A DNA stretch of 64,000 nt from Acidaminococcus intestini DSM 21505 (GTDB lineage Bacteria; Bacillota; Negativicutes; Acidaminococcales; Acidaminococcaceae), in contig NZ_AULA01000008.1 in the NCBI RefSeq assembly GCF_000425045.1, positions 1-64,000 of the forward strand, written 5' to 3'. Positions within the stretch are counted from its first letter, which is position 1. Each line of letters starts with the position of its first letter. This document shows, in pieces, positions 48,500-57,785 of this stretch. The position numbers and the translations under genes are program-made. Under the pieces are notes generated by a model. The model was not told where the DNA came from, ran no database searches, and worked only from the letters and a program-made list of their open reading frames with translations.

Positions 48500-49846
48500 A
48501 TGGCCCATTCCTCAACCACTATGGATATGACGAAGGGGAGTATCTGGAAAAGCCTTTTCCTTTTTTCACTGCCGCTTTTGCTGGGTAATCTTTTTCAGCA
48601 GCTGTACAGCACCGTTGATAGTCTTGTTGTGGGAAATTTTGTGGGAGCCGACGCCTTGGGCGCGGTTACCAGCATGATGCCTGCCGTCAATACGCTGATT
48701 GGCCTTTTTATGGGAATCAGTACGGGGGCCAGTGTCATCATTTCCCAATACTTTGGCGCCCATGACCCGGACATGCTAAAAAAAGCCATCCATACATCCT
48801 TGCTGGGGACCTTTATCCTTTCCCTTATTTTTGATGCAATTGGTTATGTGGGAGCTCCCTATATGGTTCGATTCATGCGGACGGCGCCCTCCATTACGCC
48901 TCTTGCGACGGTGTATCTCCGGATCCTTTTGACGGGATCCACAAGTACCATGCTTTATAACATGGGCTCTGCCGTCTTACGGGCCGTCGGGGATTCTAAA
49001 AGGCCGCTCTATTTCCTTATCTTTACGAGTCTACTTAATGTCGTACTGGATCTTTATTTTGTGGTTTCCCTCAAGATGAGTGTGGCCGGCGCAGCGCTTG
49101 CAACCGTCATGAGCCAATATGTTTCGGCATTCCTTATCCTATTTGTTCTCTATCGCTCCCATGATGTTTATCAGATCCGTTTCAGGAACATGAAGATCCA
49201 CGCCTTTGTTTTTAAGCAGATCATCGATGTCGGTATGCCGGCAGGATTTCAACAGGCTCTCACCAGTTTTTCCAATGTTTTTGTCCAGGCCTATATCAAT
49301 TTTTTTGGGGCGGCGAGCACCACGGGGTGGGGTGTCTATTTCCGAATTGATGCTTTTATCCTCATGCCTATGATGACCATTGCCTTAGCTGTTACGACCT
49401 TTACTGGTCAAAACGCCGGGGCCCGGAATCTTTCCCGCATCAAGGAGGGTCATAAGGTCGCCTTGAAAATGGCGGAAATCGGGACGCTGATCCTGGCTCT
49501 GCCGGCACTCTGCTTTGCCCCGGAGATCGTTCGGATTTTCAATACAGATCCAGACGTTGTTTATTATGGCACCCTTTTCATCCGAACGAACTGTTGGTTC
49601 GCTCTCTTTGCCTGCCTGAACCAGGTCTACGCTGGCGTTCTGCGGGGCATTGGCGATGCCCGGGCGCCAATGGTCATCATGCTCTTTTCCTTTGTCTTTT
49701 TTAGACAAATCTATCTTTTCATTGTCTCCCATATCCAAAATGAGCCGCATCTCATGGCTTTTGGCTACCCCTTGGGGTGGATGATGTGCAGTTTCCTGCT
49801 TTATCTCTATTACCAAAAATCAGGATGGGAAAAACGCTTTGCTTGA
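48500..49846 (+). CDS. MATE family efflux transporter
   Basis: A 448-residue, twelve-helix multidrug and toxin extrusion protein of the DinF/NorM superfamily. Typical segments are LPLLLGNLFQQLYSTVDSLVVGNFVG at the N-terminus (helix 1 region) and GMPAGFQQALTSFSNVFVQ near 245, the start of the second half. ATG at 48500 follows AAAGGAG. Probably a Na+- or H+-driven exporter; substrate unknown. Confidence 0.92.
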   Translation: MAHSSTTMDMTKGSIWKSLFLFSLPLLLGNLFQQLYSTVDSLVVGNFVGADALGAVTSMMPAVNTLIGLFMGISTGASVIISQYFGAHDPDMLKKAIHTSLLGTFILSLIFDAIGYVGAPYMVRFMRTAPSITPLATVYLRILLTGSTSTMLYNMGSAVLRAVGDSKRPLYFLIFTSLLNVVLDLYFVVSLKMSVAGAALATVMSQYVSAFLILFVLYRSHDVYQIRFRNMKIHAFVFKQIIDVGMPAGFQQALTSFSNVFVQAYINFFGAASTTGWGVYFRIDAFILMPMMTIALAVTTFTGQNAGARNLSRIKEGHKVALKMAEIGTLILALPALCFAPEIVRIFNTDPDVVYYGTLFIRTNCWFALFACLNQVYAGVLRGIGDARAPMVIMLFSFVFFRQIYLFIVSHIQNEPHLMAFGYPLGWMMCSFLLYLYYQKSGWEKRFA

Positions 49847-49860
49847 CTCGTGTATGTATG

Positions 49861-49884
49861 AGCTGCCTGCGGGCAGCTCTTTTT
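49861..49884 (+). terminator. Terminator of the MATE gene
   Basis: AGCTGCC with GGCAGCT around a 4-nt loop, then C and T5. Confidence 0.82.
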
Positions 49885-49996
49885 CTATCTCTTGTGGCCT
49901 TATGGCAGAGCAGGAAGCACCCTTGTTAGGGACGAGGAAAGCCTCACTTATGCATGAACAATTTTGTAATATATGAAATAAAAGTTCGAATTAGAA

Positions 49997-50025
49997 TTGA
50001 CAGCAAGGCTGCAGATTGATAGAAT
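49997..50025 (+). promoter_or_regulatory. Promoter of the pur operon
   Basis: TTGACA (49997-50002) and TAGAAT (50020-50025), 17-bp spacer, a near-consensus promoter. Just upstream, the minus strand of 49981-49993 reads TAATTCGAACTTT, which resembles a PurR box with a CGAAC core, but this match is weak. Confidence 0.75.
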
Positions 50026-50057
50026 GTAATCAGCATTTATGCATTTGTTCAACTGAC

Positions 50058-50108
50058 CCTAGAGAAGTTTCATGGTAATCGATTCATGGTAGGCTCTGGG
50101 TCTTTTTT
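50058..50108 (+). terminator. Attenuator-like terminator in the purE leader
   Basis: GACCCTAGAG pairs with CTCTGGGTC (one bulged T) and a T6 run follows, all within the 5' leader between the promoter and purE. The loop contains the direct repeat TTCATGGTA twice. A terminator in a leader implies conditional read-through. No known riboswitch fold was recognised. Confidence 0.6.
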
Positions 50109-50125
50109 ATTCGGAGGTGCTTAAG

Positions 50126-50620
50126 ATGAAAGTTGCAATGATCATGGGAAGCAATTCTGATTGGCCTAAACTGGAGAGCGCTGAAAAAGTCTTTCAGGAA
50201 TTTGGCATTGACCTTGAGGTCACGGTTGCTAGCGCCCATCGTACGCCGGAACTCGTCAAGGCCTTTGCCGAAGGGGCTCGGGACCGCGGTGTTGATGTCA
50301 TTATCTCCGCTGCAGGAGCGGCGGCTCACTTGGGTGGTGTCGTAGCTGCGTATACTACGCTTCCGGTCATTGGGGTGCCAATTAATGCAACGGCTCTTAA
50401 TGGAATGGATGCCCTTTTGAGTACGGTCCAGATGCCAAGCGGAATTCCTGTGGCAGCCATGGCTATCGACGGGGCCAAGAACGCGGCTATTTTTGCTGTA
50501 GAAATCCTTTCCCTTAAGTATCCGGAACTGGTTCGGAAGCTTGCCACTTATCGTGCCAAGATGAAAGAAGAAGTCAGAGCCAAAGGGGAGAAGCTGGCAG
50601 CTGCCCGTGCTTCTAACTAA
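50126..50620 (+). CDS. purE: N5-carboxyaminoimidazole ribonucleotide mutase
   Basis: Class I PurE of 164 residues. It has MGSNSDWPKLESA at the N-terminus, the active-site SAHRTPE near 43, and GAAAHLGGVVAAYT near 74. It converts N5-CAIR to CAIR and normally works with PurK, which is not seen here. The ATG at 50126 follows TCGGAGGTG; the GTG at 50117 lies within that site. First gene of the purE-F-M-N-H-D operon. Confidence 0.95.
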   Translation: MKVAMIMGSNSDWPKLESAEKVFQEFGIDLEVTVASAHRTPELVKAFAEGARDRGVDVIISAAGAAAHLGGVVAAYTTLPVIGVPINATALNGMDALLSTVQMPSGIPVAAMAIDGAKNAAIFAVEILSLKYPELVRKLATYRAKMKEEVRAKGEKLAAARASN

Positions 50621-50644
50621 TTGATTGTCATTTAAGGAGGAACT

Positions 50645-52087
50645 ATGCGGGACCTTTTCTACGAAGCGGATAAGCTGCATGAAGAATGCGGTGTATTCGG
50701 TATCTATTCCCACAAAGACGATGTAGCACTTAATACGTACTGGGGGCTTTTTGCACTGCAGCACCGCGGTCAGGAAAGTGCGGGAATTATTGTCAGCGAC
50801 GGACAGAACGTCCATGTGAAAAAGAATATGGGCCTTGTTTCCGATGTGTTCAAATCAGGACTCGAGGGTCTTGACGGATATATTGGCATTGGTCATGTCC
50901 GTTATTCCACGACGGGCAGCAGTATGACTTACAATGTCCAGCCTTTGAAAGTGTTCTATGATGGGGGAAATCTCTGCCTGTCCCATAATGGTAACTTGAC
51001 AAATGCAGCTAGCCTGCGGCAGGAGCTTGCCAAGGAAGGACACGTATTCCAGACTACGGTTGATAGCGAGGTCGTTCTGTCCCTGATTGCCCGTTCCCGC
51101 AAAAAGACCTTGGAAGAGCGCGTAGCGGAGGCTGCCAATGCAATCAAGGGTGCTTTTGCCATCCTCATCATGAGTAATGATAAACTGATTGCGTTCCGTG
51201 ATCCTTATGGTTTTCGGCCTCTTTGTTTGGGACGTCTTGATCATGGCTGGGTTGTTGCCAGTGAAACCTGTGCCCTTGATTTGGTGGGTGCTCATTATGT
51301 CCGTGACATAAAACCAGGCGAGATGATTGTTATCGATGATGCTGATAAAGAGCCGACAAGCCTCATGTATGCCCAGCATCAACCAGAACACCGCGCCCAT
51401 TGCATCTTTGAGTTTGTCTATTTTGCCCGTCCTGATTCCATCATGGATGGAGAAAGCATTTATTTGGCCCGTGTCAATATGGGACGTATCCTTGCCCGTG
51501 AAACTAAGGATATCAAGGCGGATATCGTTATTTCCGTTCCTGATTCAGGGACGCCGGCCGCCATTGGCTATGGCCTTGAAAAGGGAATACCTTTCCTCGA
51601 AGGATTGACAAAGAATAAATATATTGGAAGGACTTTTATCCAGCCGACGCAGAAACAGCGCCTCAACGCAGTTCGGCTGAAGCTCAATGCCAACCGCAGT
51701 TTGGTGGCGGGCAAGTCTGTCGTCATGGTTGATGATTCGATTGTCCGCGGGACGACAAGCGGCAAAATTGTCCAGCTCCTGCGTGATGCTGGGGCTAAGC
51801 AGGTCCATGTCTGTATCAGTTCTCCACCGGTCATGAATTCCTGCTATTATGGCATTGATACGTCAGAACGCAAGGAACTGATTGCTGCGACCAAGACGGA
51901 AAAAGAGATCTGTGAATACATTAAAGCTGATAGCCTGCATTATATTTCCATGGAAGGCTTACGGTCATCCCTGTCCGTCCTTGATCCGGATGATATGTGC
52001 TATGCCTGCTTCAATGCCAAGTATCCTGATGGGGCAGATGAAGAGATGAAACAAGGTTCCAAGTATCAATTTGAAATGGGCTGCTAA
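50645..52087 (+). CDS. purF: Amidophosphoribosyltransferase
   Basis: First enzyme of purine synthesis; makes phosphoribosylamine from PRPP and glutamine. The 480-residue chain begins with a 14-residue propeptide, so that Cys15 (in EECGVFG) becomes the N-terminal nucleophile. Cysteines at AHCIFEF, NSCYYG and MCYAC match the four ligands of the [4Fe-4S] cluster of Bacillus-type PurF. The PRPP loop is VVMVDDSIVRGTTS. ATG follows AAGGAGG. Confidence 0.96.
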   Translation: MRDLFYEADKLHEECGVFGIYSHKDDVALNTYWGLFALQHRGQESAGIIVSDGQNVHVKKNMGLVSDVFKSGLEGLDGYIGIGHVRYSTTGSSMTYNVQPLKVFYDGGNLCLSHNGNLTNAASLRQELAKEGHVFQTTVDSEVVLSLIARSRKKTLEERVAEAANAIKGAFAILIMSNDKLIAFRDPYGFRPLCLGRLDHGWVVASETCALDLVGAHYVRDIKPGEMIVIDDADKEPTSLMYAQHQPEHRAHCIFEFVYFARPDSIMDGESIYLARVNMGRILARETKDIKADIVISVPDSGTPAAIGYGLEKGIPFLEGLTKNKYIGRTFIQPTQKQRLNAVRLKLNANRSLVAGKSVVMVDDSIVRGTTSGKIVQLLRDAGAKQVHVCISSPPVMNSCYYGIDTSERKELIAATKTEKEICEYIKADSLHYISMEGLRSSLSVLDPDDMCYACFNAKYPDGADEEMKQGSKYQFEMGC

Positions 52088-52100
52088 GGAGGTACCAATC

Positions 52101-53156
52101 GTGAGTGATGAGAAAAAGAGCATTACCTATGCTGATGCCGGGGTAAACATTGATGCCGGCAACAAAGCCGTTGAACTGATGAAAGATAGTGTCCGCGCGA
52201 CCTATCGTCCGGAGGTCATTGGTGACCTAGGTGGTTTTGGAGGTCTTTTTGCCCTGGGTTCCTACAAGAATCCTGTTCTTGTATCCGGCACTGATGGCGT
52301 GGGTACCAAGCTCAAGATTGCCTTCCTCATGGACCGTCATGACACCATCGGCCAGGATGCAGTCGCCATGTGTGTCAATGATATCCTTGTCCAGGGAGCG
52401 GAACCGCTCTTTTTTCTCGATTACATTGCAACGGCTAAGGTGGATTCCCAAAAGATTGCTGACATCGTTCGCGGTGTGGCCGGCGCCTGCAAAGAATCGG
52501 GCTGTGCCCTTATTGGCGGTGAAACCGCTGAAATGGCCGGCTTTTATGCCAAAGATGAATATGACATTGCCGGTTTTTCCGTCGGTGTGGTCGAACGGGA
52601 CAAGATGATTACTGGTGATAAGGTAAAGGCCGGTGATGTGCTCTTGGGCCTTCCTTCCACGGGCATCCATTCAAATGGTTATTCCCTTGTTCGTAAGCTT
52701 TGCTTTGACGTGATGGGCATGAAGGTTGATACGTATATCCCTGAATTTGGCAAGACTCTCGGTGAAGAACTTCTTACACCGACCCGTCTGTATCCCCGTA
52801 CGTGCCTGCCGCTCATCAAGAAGTTCGATCTCCACGGCATGGTGCATATCACGGGCGGCGGATTCTATGAAAACATTCCTCGTATTCTTCCGGCTGACTG
52901 TGATGCCGAAGTTCATGCCGATGCGTGGGAAATGCCGGCGGTCTTCAAGAAACTCCAGGAATGGGGCAACGTGCCTTGGAAGGAAATGTACCGCACCTTT
53001 AATATGGGTGTCGGCATGGTCCTTGTTGTCGGGGCCGATGAAGCAGATGCCGTCCGTGCCCATTTGAAGGAAAATGGGGAAACCTTCTATGAACTTGGTC
53101 ATGTTGTACCTGGAACAAAGAAGACGGTCATGAAAGGCGGCGTTTTTGGTGAATAA
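52101..53156 (+). CDS. purM: Phosphoribosylformylglycinamidine cyclo-ligase
   Basis: AIR synthetase, 351 residues, ATP-dependent. Typical segments are ITYADAGVNIDAGN at the N-terminus, GTDGVGTKLK near 68, IGGETAEMAGFY near 145 and HITGGGFYENIPR near 255. The start is GTG at 52101 with TAAGGAGG upstream. It overlaps purN slightly. The FGAM synthase that makes its substrate is not in the window. Confidence 0.95.
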   Translation: MSDEKKSITYADAGVNIDAGNKAVELMKDSVRATYRPEVIGDLGGFGGLFALGSYKNPVLVSGTDGVGTKLKIAFLMDRHDTIGQDAVAMCVNDILVQGAEPLFFLDYIATAKVDSQKIADIVRGVAGACKESGCALIGGETAEMAGFYAKDEYDIAGFSVGVVERDKMITGDKVKAGDVLLGLPSTGIHSNGYSLVRKLCFDVMGMKVDTYIPEFGKTLGEELLTPTRLYPRTCLPLIKKFDLHGMVHITGGGFYENIPRILPADCDAEVHADAWEMPAVFKKLQEWGNVPWKEMYRTFNMGVGMVLVVGADEADAVRAHLKENGETFYELGHVVPGTKKTVMKGGVFGE

Positions 53157-53763
53157 AAGAAAGATCGGTGTCCTTGTTAGCGGTCGAGGAAGCAACTTGC
53201 AGGCCATCATTGATAAGATTGCGGCAGAATCCCTTCCCATTGAGATTTGCCTTGTTATCAGCGACAGTCCGGAAGCCTTTGCCCTTGAACGGGCGGCCAA
53301 AGCGGGAATCACGGGAAAGACCATTCTCCGTCAGGAGTTTAAGGATAAGGCTTCCTATGAAGCGGCCCTTGATGCCGCCTTGCGGAATGCGGGGGTCGAG
53401 CTTGTTGTCCTTGCTGGGTTTATGCGCATCTTAAGCGGTGAATTTGTGACCAAGTGGCCTCACGCCATCATCAATATCCATCCGGCCCTCCTGCCGAGTT
53501 TCAAAGGTCTTGACGCACAGGGGCAGGCCCTCCAGTATGGAGTCAAGATTGCTGGCTGTACCGTTCATTTTGTCGATGCCGGCATGGATTCCGGTCCAAT
53601 TATTCTCCAGAGGGCGGTTCCCGTCTACGATGAGGATACACACGATACCCTTGCCGCGAGGATCCTAGTAGAAGAACATACAATCCTTCCGGAAGCTGTG
53701 AAACTATGGTGTGAAGACCGCCTGAGCGTTAAAGGGCGGAGAGTCAAGATCAGAAAGGAATAA
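53149..53763 (+). CDS. purN: Phosphoribosylglycinamide formyltransferase
   Basis: GAR transformylase using 10-formyl-THF, 204 residues. [14 protein letters not shown] lies at the N-terminus, and the catalytic Asn-His pair is in [13 protein letters not shown] near 106. The catalytic Asp is in [14 protein letters not shown] near 142. Start is GTG at 53149 (8 bp inside purM) after AAAGGCGG; a TTG directly before it is an alternative. Confidence 0.94.
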   Translation: MNKRKIGVLVSGRGSNLQAIIDKIAAESLPIEICLVISDSPEAFALERAAKAGITGKTILRQEFKDKASYEAALDAALRNAGVELVVLAGFMRILSGEFVTKWPHAIINIHPALLPSFKGLDAQGQALQYGVKIAGCTVHFVDAGMDSGPIILQRAVPVYDEDTHDTLAARILVEEHTILPEAVKLWCEDRLSVKGRRVKIRKE

Positions 53764-53773
53764 GGTGATCGCT

Positions 53774-54364
53774 ATGGCAATCAAAAGAGCCCTCCTCAGT
53801 GTGTCTGATAAGCGTGGCATTGTAGAATTAGCCCGCTTCCTTCATGATAAAGGCATCGAAATCATTTCTACGGGCGGAACCATGAAAGCCATCGAGGATG
53901 CCGGTATTCCTGTGACCTATGTCAGTGATGTGACGGGCACGCCGGAGATGATGGACGGCCGCGTCAAGACGCTGAATCCAAAGATTCATGGCGGAATCCT
54001 TGCGGTGCGCAGCAATCCCAAACACATGGAAGATATGAAAAAGAACGGCATTAAACCGATTGATTTGGTGGTCTGCAACCTGTATCCTTTTGAAGCGACG
54101 ATTGCTAAACCGAACGTGACAGAAGCGGAAGCCATCGAAAATATCGACATTGGCGGTCCCTGCATGGTTCGGGCTTCGGCAAAGAATTTCCACGATGTGG
54201 TGGTCATCACGAATCCGGATCGCTATGCCAGTCTCATGAAGATGCTTGACGAAAAAGGTGACGTGGACCTTAAGACGCGCCGGATGCTGGCCCATGAGGC
54301 TTTTGCCCATACGGCGCATTATGATACGGCCATCAGCGCCTATTTCGAGAAACTGCTGTCATAA
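53774..54364 (+). CDS. purH: IMP cyclohydrolase, single-domain PurH
   Basis: About 196 residues covering only the N-terminal MGS-like IMP cyclohydrolase domain of Pur[45 protein letters not shown] and [12 protein letters not shown] are all intact. The C-terminal AICAR formyltransferase domain (about 320 residues in bifunctional PurH) is absent. The frame ends with a normal stop 15 bp before purD, with no residue of the missing domain, so this is a true single-domain form and not a recent truncation. The transformylase must be encoded elsewhere. Confidence 0.92.
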   Translation: MAIKRALLSVSDKRGIVELARFLHDKGIEIISTGGTMKAIEDAGIPVTYVSDVTGTPEMMDGRVKTLNPKIHGGILAVRSNPKHMEDMKKNGIKPIDLVVCNLYPFEATIAKPNVTEAEAIENIDIGGPCMVRASAKNFHDVVVITNPDRYASLMKMLDEKGDVDLKTRRMLAHEAFAHTAHYDTAISAYFEKLLS

Positions 54365-54379
54365 AGGAGGCCTATTGGT

Positions 54380-55654
54380 ATGAATGTACTCGTCATCGGC
54401 GGTGGCGGCCGCGAACATACAATTGTTTGGAAACTCGCCCAAAGTCCTAAGGTGAAGAAGCTCTATGCGATTCCTGGCGGTCCGGGGATGATGGGATTGG
54501 CAGAATGCGTTCCCATGGATGTGACCAATCTTGAAGGTCTGGCCCAGTGGGCCGAAACGCATGCCATCGACCTGACCGTAGTGGGGCCGGAAGCACCCCT
54601 TGTAGCGGGTCTCGTCGATGTCTTTGAAGCTCATGGGCTCAAGGCCTTTGGGCCTAAGGCCAAGGCGGCAGAGATTGAAGGATCCAAGATCTTTTCCAAG
54701 GAACTGATGGAAAAGTACCACGTGCCTACGGCATTTTTCAAGGTATGCGATTCCTTGGATGAAGCGAAGGCTTACGTTCGCGAAAAAGGGGCCCCGATTG
54801 TCATCAAGGCCGATGGACTTGCTGCCGGTAAAGGTGTCGTTGTCGCGATGACGAAAAAAGAAGCGCTGGAAGCGCTGGAAGAAATGATGGGGCAAGAGCA
54901 TCGTTTTGGAAGTGCCGGGAGTCGCGTTGTCATCGAGGAATTTATGGAAGGGGAGGAATGTTCCCTTTTGTGCTTTACCGATGGCAAGACCATTGTTCCT
55001 ATGATTCCAGCCCAAGACCATAAGAGGGTCTTTGATGGGGATAAGGGGCCCAATACGGGTGGCATGGGCGCTTATGCCCCAGCACCCGTGATGACAGAGG
55101 CCCTTAAGCAAAAGACTCTGGATACGATTATTCGTCCTGTCATTGATGCTTTGGAAAAGGAAGGACGGCCTTATTCTGGCTGTCTGTATGCAGGTCTCAT
55201 GATCAGTGGGGATTCCATCAAGGTCGTTGAATTCAACTGCCGCTTTGGCGATCCGGAAACCCAGGCCGTCCTGCCTTTATTCGACGGGGACCTCGCAGAA
55301 GTGATGTATGCCTGCGCAACAGGAACCCTTCGTCCTGATATGGTGAAATGGAAATCTGGTGCTGCTGTCTGTGTTGTCATGGCAAGCGGCGGTTATCCTG
55401 GTTCCTATCCCAAGGGCATCGCCATTACGGGTCTTGAGGAAGCGTCCAAGCTCGAAGATGTCGTGGTCTTCCATGCAGGAACCAAGGAAGTGGACGGGCA
55501 GATTGTCACAAATGGCGGCCGGGTTCTCGGAGTGACGGCTGTCGATGAAACAATCGCAAAAGCAAAGGAACGCGCTTACGGTGCTGTAGAACGCATTCAT
55601 TTCGAAGGGGCCCAATATCGTAAAGATATTGCCTGGAGAGCGCTGAACCGCTGA
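54380..55654 (+). CDS. purD: Phosphoribosylamine-glycine ligase
   Basis: GAR synthetase, 424 residues, ATP-grasp fold. MNVLVIGGGGREH is at the N-terminus, ADGLAAGKGVVVA near 145, and QDHKRVFDGDKGPNTGGMGA near 213. FNCRFGDPETQ near 286 carries metal ligands. ATG follows AAAGGAGG. It is the last gene of the pur operon. Confidence 0.96.
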   Translation: MNVLVIGGGGREHTIVWKLAQSPKVKKLYAIPGGPGMMGLAECVPMDVTNLEGLAQWAETHAIDLTVVGPEAPLVAGLVDVFEAHGLKAFGPKAKAAEIEGSKIFSKELMEKYHVPTAFFKVCDSLDEAKAYVREKGAPIVIKADGLAAGKGVVVAMTKKEALEALEEMMGQEHRFGSAGSRVVIEEFMEGEECSLLCFTDGKTIVPMIPAQDHKRVFDGDKGPNTGGMGAYAPAPVMTEALKQKTLDTIIRPVIDALEKEGRPYSGCLYAGLMISGDSIKVVEFNCRFGDPETQAVLPLFDGDLAEVMYACATGTLRPDMVKWKSGAAVCVVMASGGYPGSYPKGIAITGLEEASKLEDVVVFHAGTKEVDGQIVTNGGRVLGVTAVDETIAKAKERAYGAVERIHFEGAQYRKDIAWRALNR

Positions 55655-55663
55655 TTGATCATA

Positions 55664-55687
55664 GGAACGGCCTTCGGGCCGTTCCTT
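55664..55687 (+). terminator. Hairpin after purD
   Basis: A perfect 9-bp stem GGAACGGCC with GGCCGTTCC and a TTCG tetraloop. Only TT follows, so termination may be partial. Confidence 0.7.
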
Positions 55688-55737
55688 CCCATATCTCGCC
55701 TTTTAAGACGGGAAACGGGGAATTTGTAAAATAACTG

Positions 55738-55766
55738 TTGCATTTGTGACAGTGTAGTGATAAAAT
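55738..55766 (+). promoter_or_regulatory. Promoter of the IMP dehydrogenase gene
   Basis: TTGCAT (55738-55743) and TAAAAT (55761-55766), 17-bp spacer. Confidence 0.6.
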
Positions 55767-55795
55767 AGGGAAAATATCTTCAAGGAGGAATGAGA

Positions 55796-57307
55796 ATGGC
55801 ATTCATTTATGATGAACCTGCGCATACTTTTAGTGAATATCTGTTGGTCCCTGGGTACTCTTCCAGCGAATGTATTCCTGCGAACGTAAGTCTCAAGACC
55901 CCTCTGGTAAAGTTTAAAAAGGGTGAAAAGCCGGCCCTTAGCCTGAACATTCCCCTTGTTTCTGCTATTATGCAGTCCGTATCCGATGATGGGATGGCGG
56001 TGGCCCTTTCCCGTGAAGGGGGCCTGTCCTTCATCTATGGATCTCAATCTGTGGAAAGCGAAGCCGCGATGGTTGCTCGCGTAAAAAGCTATAAAGCGGG
56101 ATTTGTCGTAAGTGATTCCAATCTTCGCCCAGACAGCACCCTGGCCGATGTTCTTGCCTTAAAGGAAAAAACGGGACACTCTACCGTCGCAGTTACAAGC
56201 GATGGTTCCGGTCATGGTCACCTCGAAGGTATCGTAACAAGTCGTGACTATCGTGTCAGCCGCATGCATATGACGGATCTTGTCAAGGACTTTATGACGC
56301 CAGTTTCTGAAATGGTGGTTGGCGATGCGGACATAACGCTTAAAGAAGCCAATGATGTCATTTGGGATAACAAACTCAACACCCTTCCCATTATTGATAA
56401 AGACGGAAATCTGCTTTATATGGTCTTCCGGAAAGATTACCAGACCCACAAACAGTATCCGTTGGAGCTTCTTGATGGTCAGAAGCGCCATATGGTTGGT
56501 GCCGGGATCAACACCCGGGATTATGAACAGCGTGTTCCAGCCCTTGTCGAAGCTGGTGCTGATGTCCTTTGCATCGATTCTTCCGAAGGATTCAGTGAAT
56601 GGCAGGCACGGACCCTCAAGTGGATCCGTGACAAGTATGGCGACAAGGTGAAGGTTGGTGCCGGCAACGTTGTTGATAAGGAAGGGTTCCGCTTCCTGGC
56701 TGAAGCGGGTGCCGATTTCATCAAGATTGGTATTGGCGGCGGCTCCATCTGCATTACCCGTGAACAAAAGGGGATTGGCCGCGGTCAGGCAACGGCTGTC
56801 ATCGAAGTAGCCAAAGCCCGTGATGAATACTTTGAAGAAACAGGAATCTATGTGCCAATCTGCTCGGACGGCGGGATTGTCTATGACTATCACATGACCC
56901 TCGCCCTTGCCATGGGGGCTGATTTCATTATGCTGGGACGCTATTTTGCCCGCTTTGATGAATCCCCTACCAAGCGTGTCAATATCAACGGCACGTATAT
57001 GAAGGAATATTGGGGTGAGGGTTCTGCCCGTGCCCGCAATTGGCAGCGGTATGACCTGGGCGGAGATAAGAAACTCTCCTTTGTTGAAGGCGTAGACTCT
57101 TATGTTCCTTATGCAGGGCCGCTAAAAGAAAACGTCGGTGTCACTCTTGCCAAGATTTCCTCTACCATGTGCAACTGTGGGGCGCTTACGATTCCTGAGC
57201 TGCAGAAAAAAGCAAAATTGACCCTTGTTTCTGCAACCAGCCTTGTCGAAGGTGGAGCCCATGACGTCGTTCTTAAGGACAGTACGTCCAATAATTATCC
57301 TAAATAA
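55796..57307 (+). CDS. guaB: IMP dehydrogenase, atypical subclass
   Basis: Oxidises IMP to XMP for GMP synthesis. The 503-residue barrel has an inserted CBS pair (about 110-225) and the catalytic Cys319 in [13 protein letters not shown], where common bacterial enzymes have GPGSICTTR. The mobile flap keeps an Arg-Tyr dyad in NWQRYDLGG, next to an unusual [13 protein letters not shown] segment. These features mark a distinct IMPDH branch. ATG at 55796 has 7-nt spacing from AGGAGG; the ATG 6 bp earlier is too close. It follows the pur operon with its own promoter. Confidence 0.88.
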   Translation: MAFIYDEPAHTFSEYLLVPGYSSSECIPANVSLKTPLVKFKKGEKPALSLNIPLVSAIMQSVSDDGMAVALSREGGLSFIYGSQSVESEAAMVARVKSYKAGFVVSDSNLRPDSTLADVLALKEKTGHSTVAVTSDGSGHGHLEGIVTSRDYRVSRMHMTDLVKDFMTPVSEMVVGDADITLKEANDVIWDNKLNTLPIIDKDGNLLYMVFRKDYQTHKQYPLELLDGQKRHMVGAGINTRDYEQRVPALVEAGADVLCIDSSEGFSEWQARTLKWIRDKYGDKVKVGAGNVVDKEGFRFLAEAGADFIKIGIGGGSICITREQKGIGRGQATAVIEVAKARDEYFEETGIYVPICSDGGIVYDYHMTLALAMGADFIMLGRYFARFDESPTKRVNINGTYMKEYWGEGSARARNWQRYDLGGDKKLSFVEGVDSYVPYAGPLKENVGVTLAKISSTMCNCGALTIPELQKKAKLTLVSATSLVEGGAHDVVLKDSTSNNYPK

Positions 57308-57319
57308 GTGTACAACTGG

Positions 57320-57359
57320 CTGTGAAGAATGCGTGTCGTCTTTCTTCACAGTTTTTTTT
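57320..57359 (+). terminator. Terminator of the IMP dehydrogenase gene
   Basis: A 10-bp stem CTGTGAAGAA with TTCTTCACAG, then T8. Confidence 0.88.
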
Positions 57360-57406
57360 ATGGGTAGAATAACTCTCCCTTATCCTCTTTTTTTAGGGCA
57401 TATTTC

Positions 57407-57415
57407 TGTTATAAT
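57407..57415 (+). promoter_or_regulatory. Extended -10 promoter of the beta-repeat protein gene
   Basis: TGTTATAAT (TATAAT 57410-57415), 22 bp before the start codon; no clear -35. Confidence 0.55.
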
Positions 57416-57436
57416 AAGAGAAAGGAGGGAAGGCCG

Positions 57437-57766
57437 ATGAAAAAACGCATACTGTCTGCTTTTTGCCTGTTACTGTTCGTCTTTGCCCTGCCGCTTACCG
57501 GATGGACTTCTGGTGTATCCAGGGATGGGTATTTTGGAAAGATTCGTCTCAGTGGGAAGGTACGCATTGTTGAATATAATGCCGATATCAAGGTCAAGGT
57601 CGTCAATGCTTTCCCTGACCTTAAAGTGAAAGTGGTTGACTATTTCCCGGATGAAATTGGAGAGTGGCAGTTTGTTGAATATGGTGAGGACTTTACGGTC
57701 CAATTCGTCAATAGTTTCCCTGATATTACCATTCAGTATGTATCTGCCTTTCCGGGCGTAAATTAA
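57437..57766 (+). CDS. Small secreted protein of short beta repeats
   Basis: A 109-residue precursor with a signal peptide (residues 1-26, hydrophobic core FCLLLFVFALPL). The mature part consists of about six repeats of roughly 11 residues, each a V-x-V/F-V strand ending in a F-P-D or N-A-D turn (for example IKVKVVNAFPD, LKVKVVDYFPD, TVQFVNSFPDI). The pattern resembles proteins described as the 7(1) septoil knot type, small knotted beta proteins of unknown function; this assignment is from memory. ATG follows AAAGGAGG. It is followed by a small membrane protein gene. Confidence 0.75.
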   Translation: MKKRILSAFCLLLFVFALPLTGWTSGVSRDGYFGKIRLSGKVRIVEYNADIKVKVVNAFPDLKVKVVDYFPDEIGEWQFVEYGEDFTVQFVNSFPDITIQYVSAFPGVN

Positions 57767-57785
57767 AAAGGGGGAGGGCGCATCC

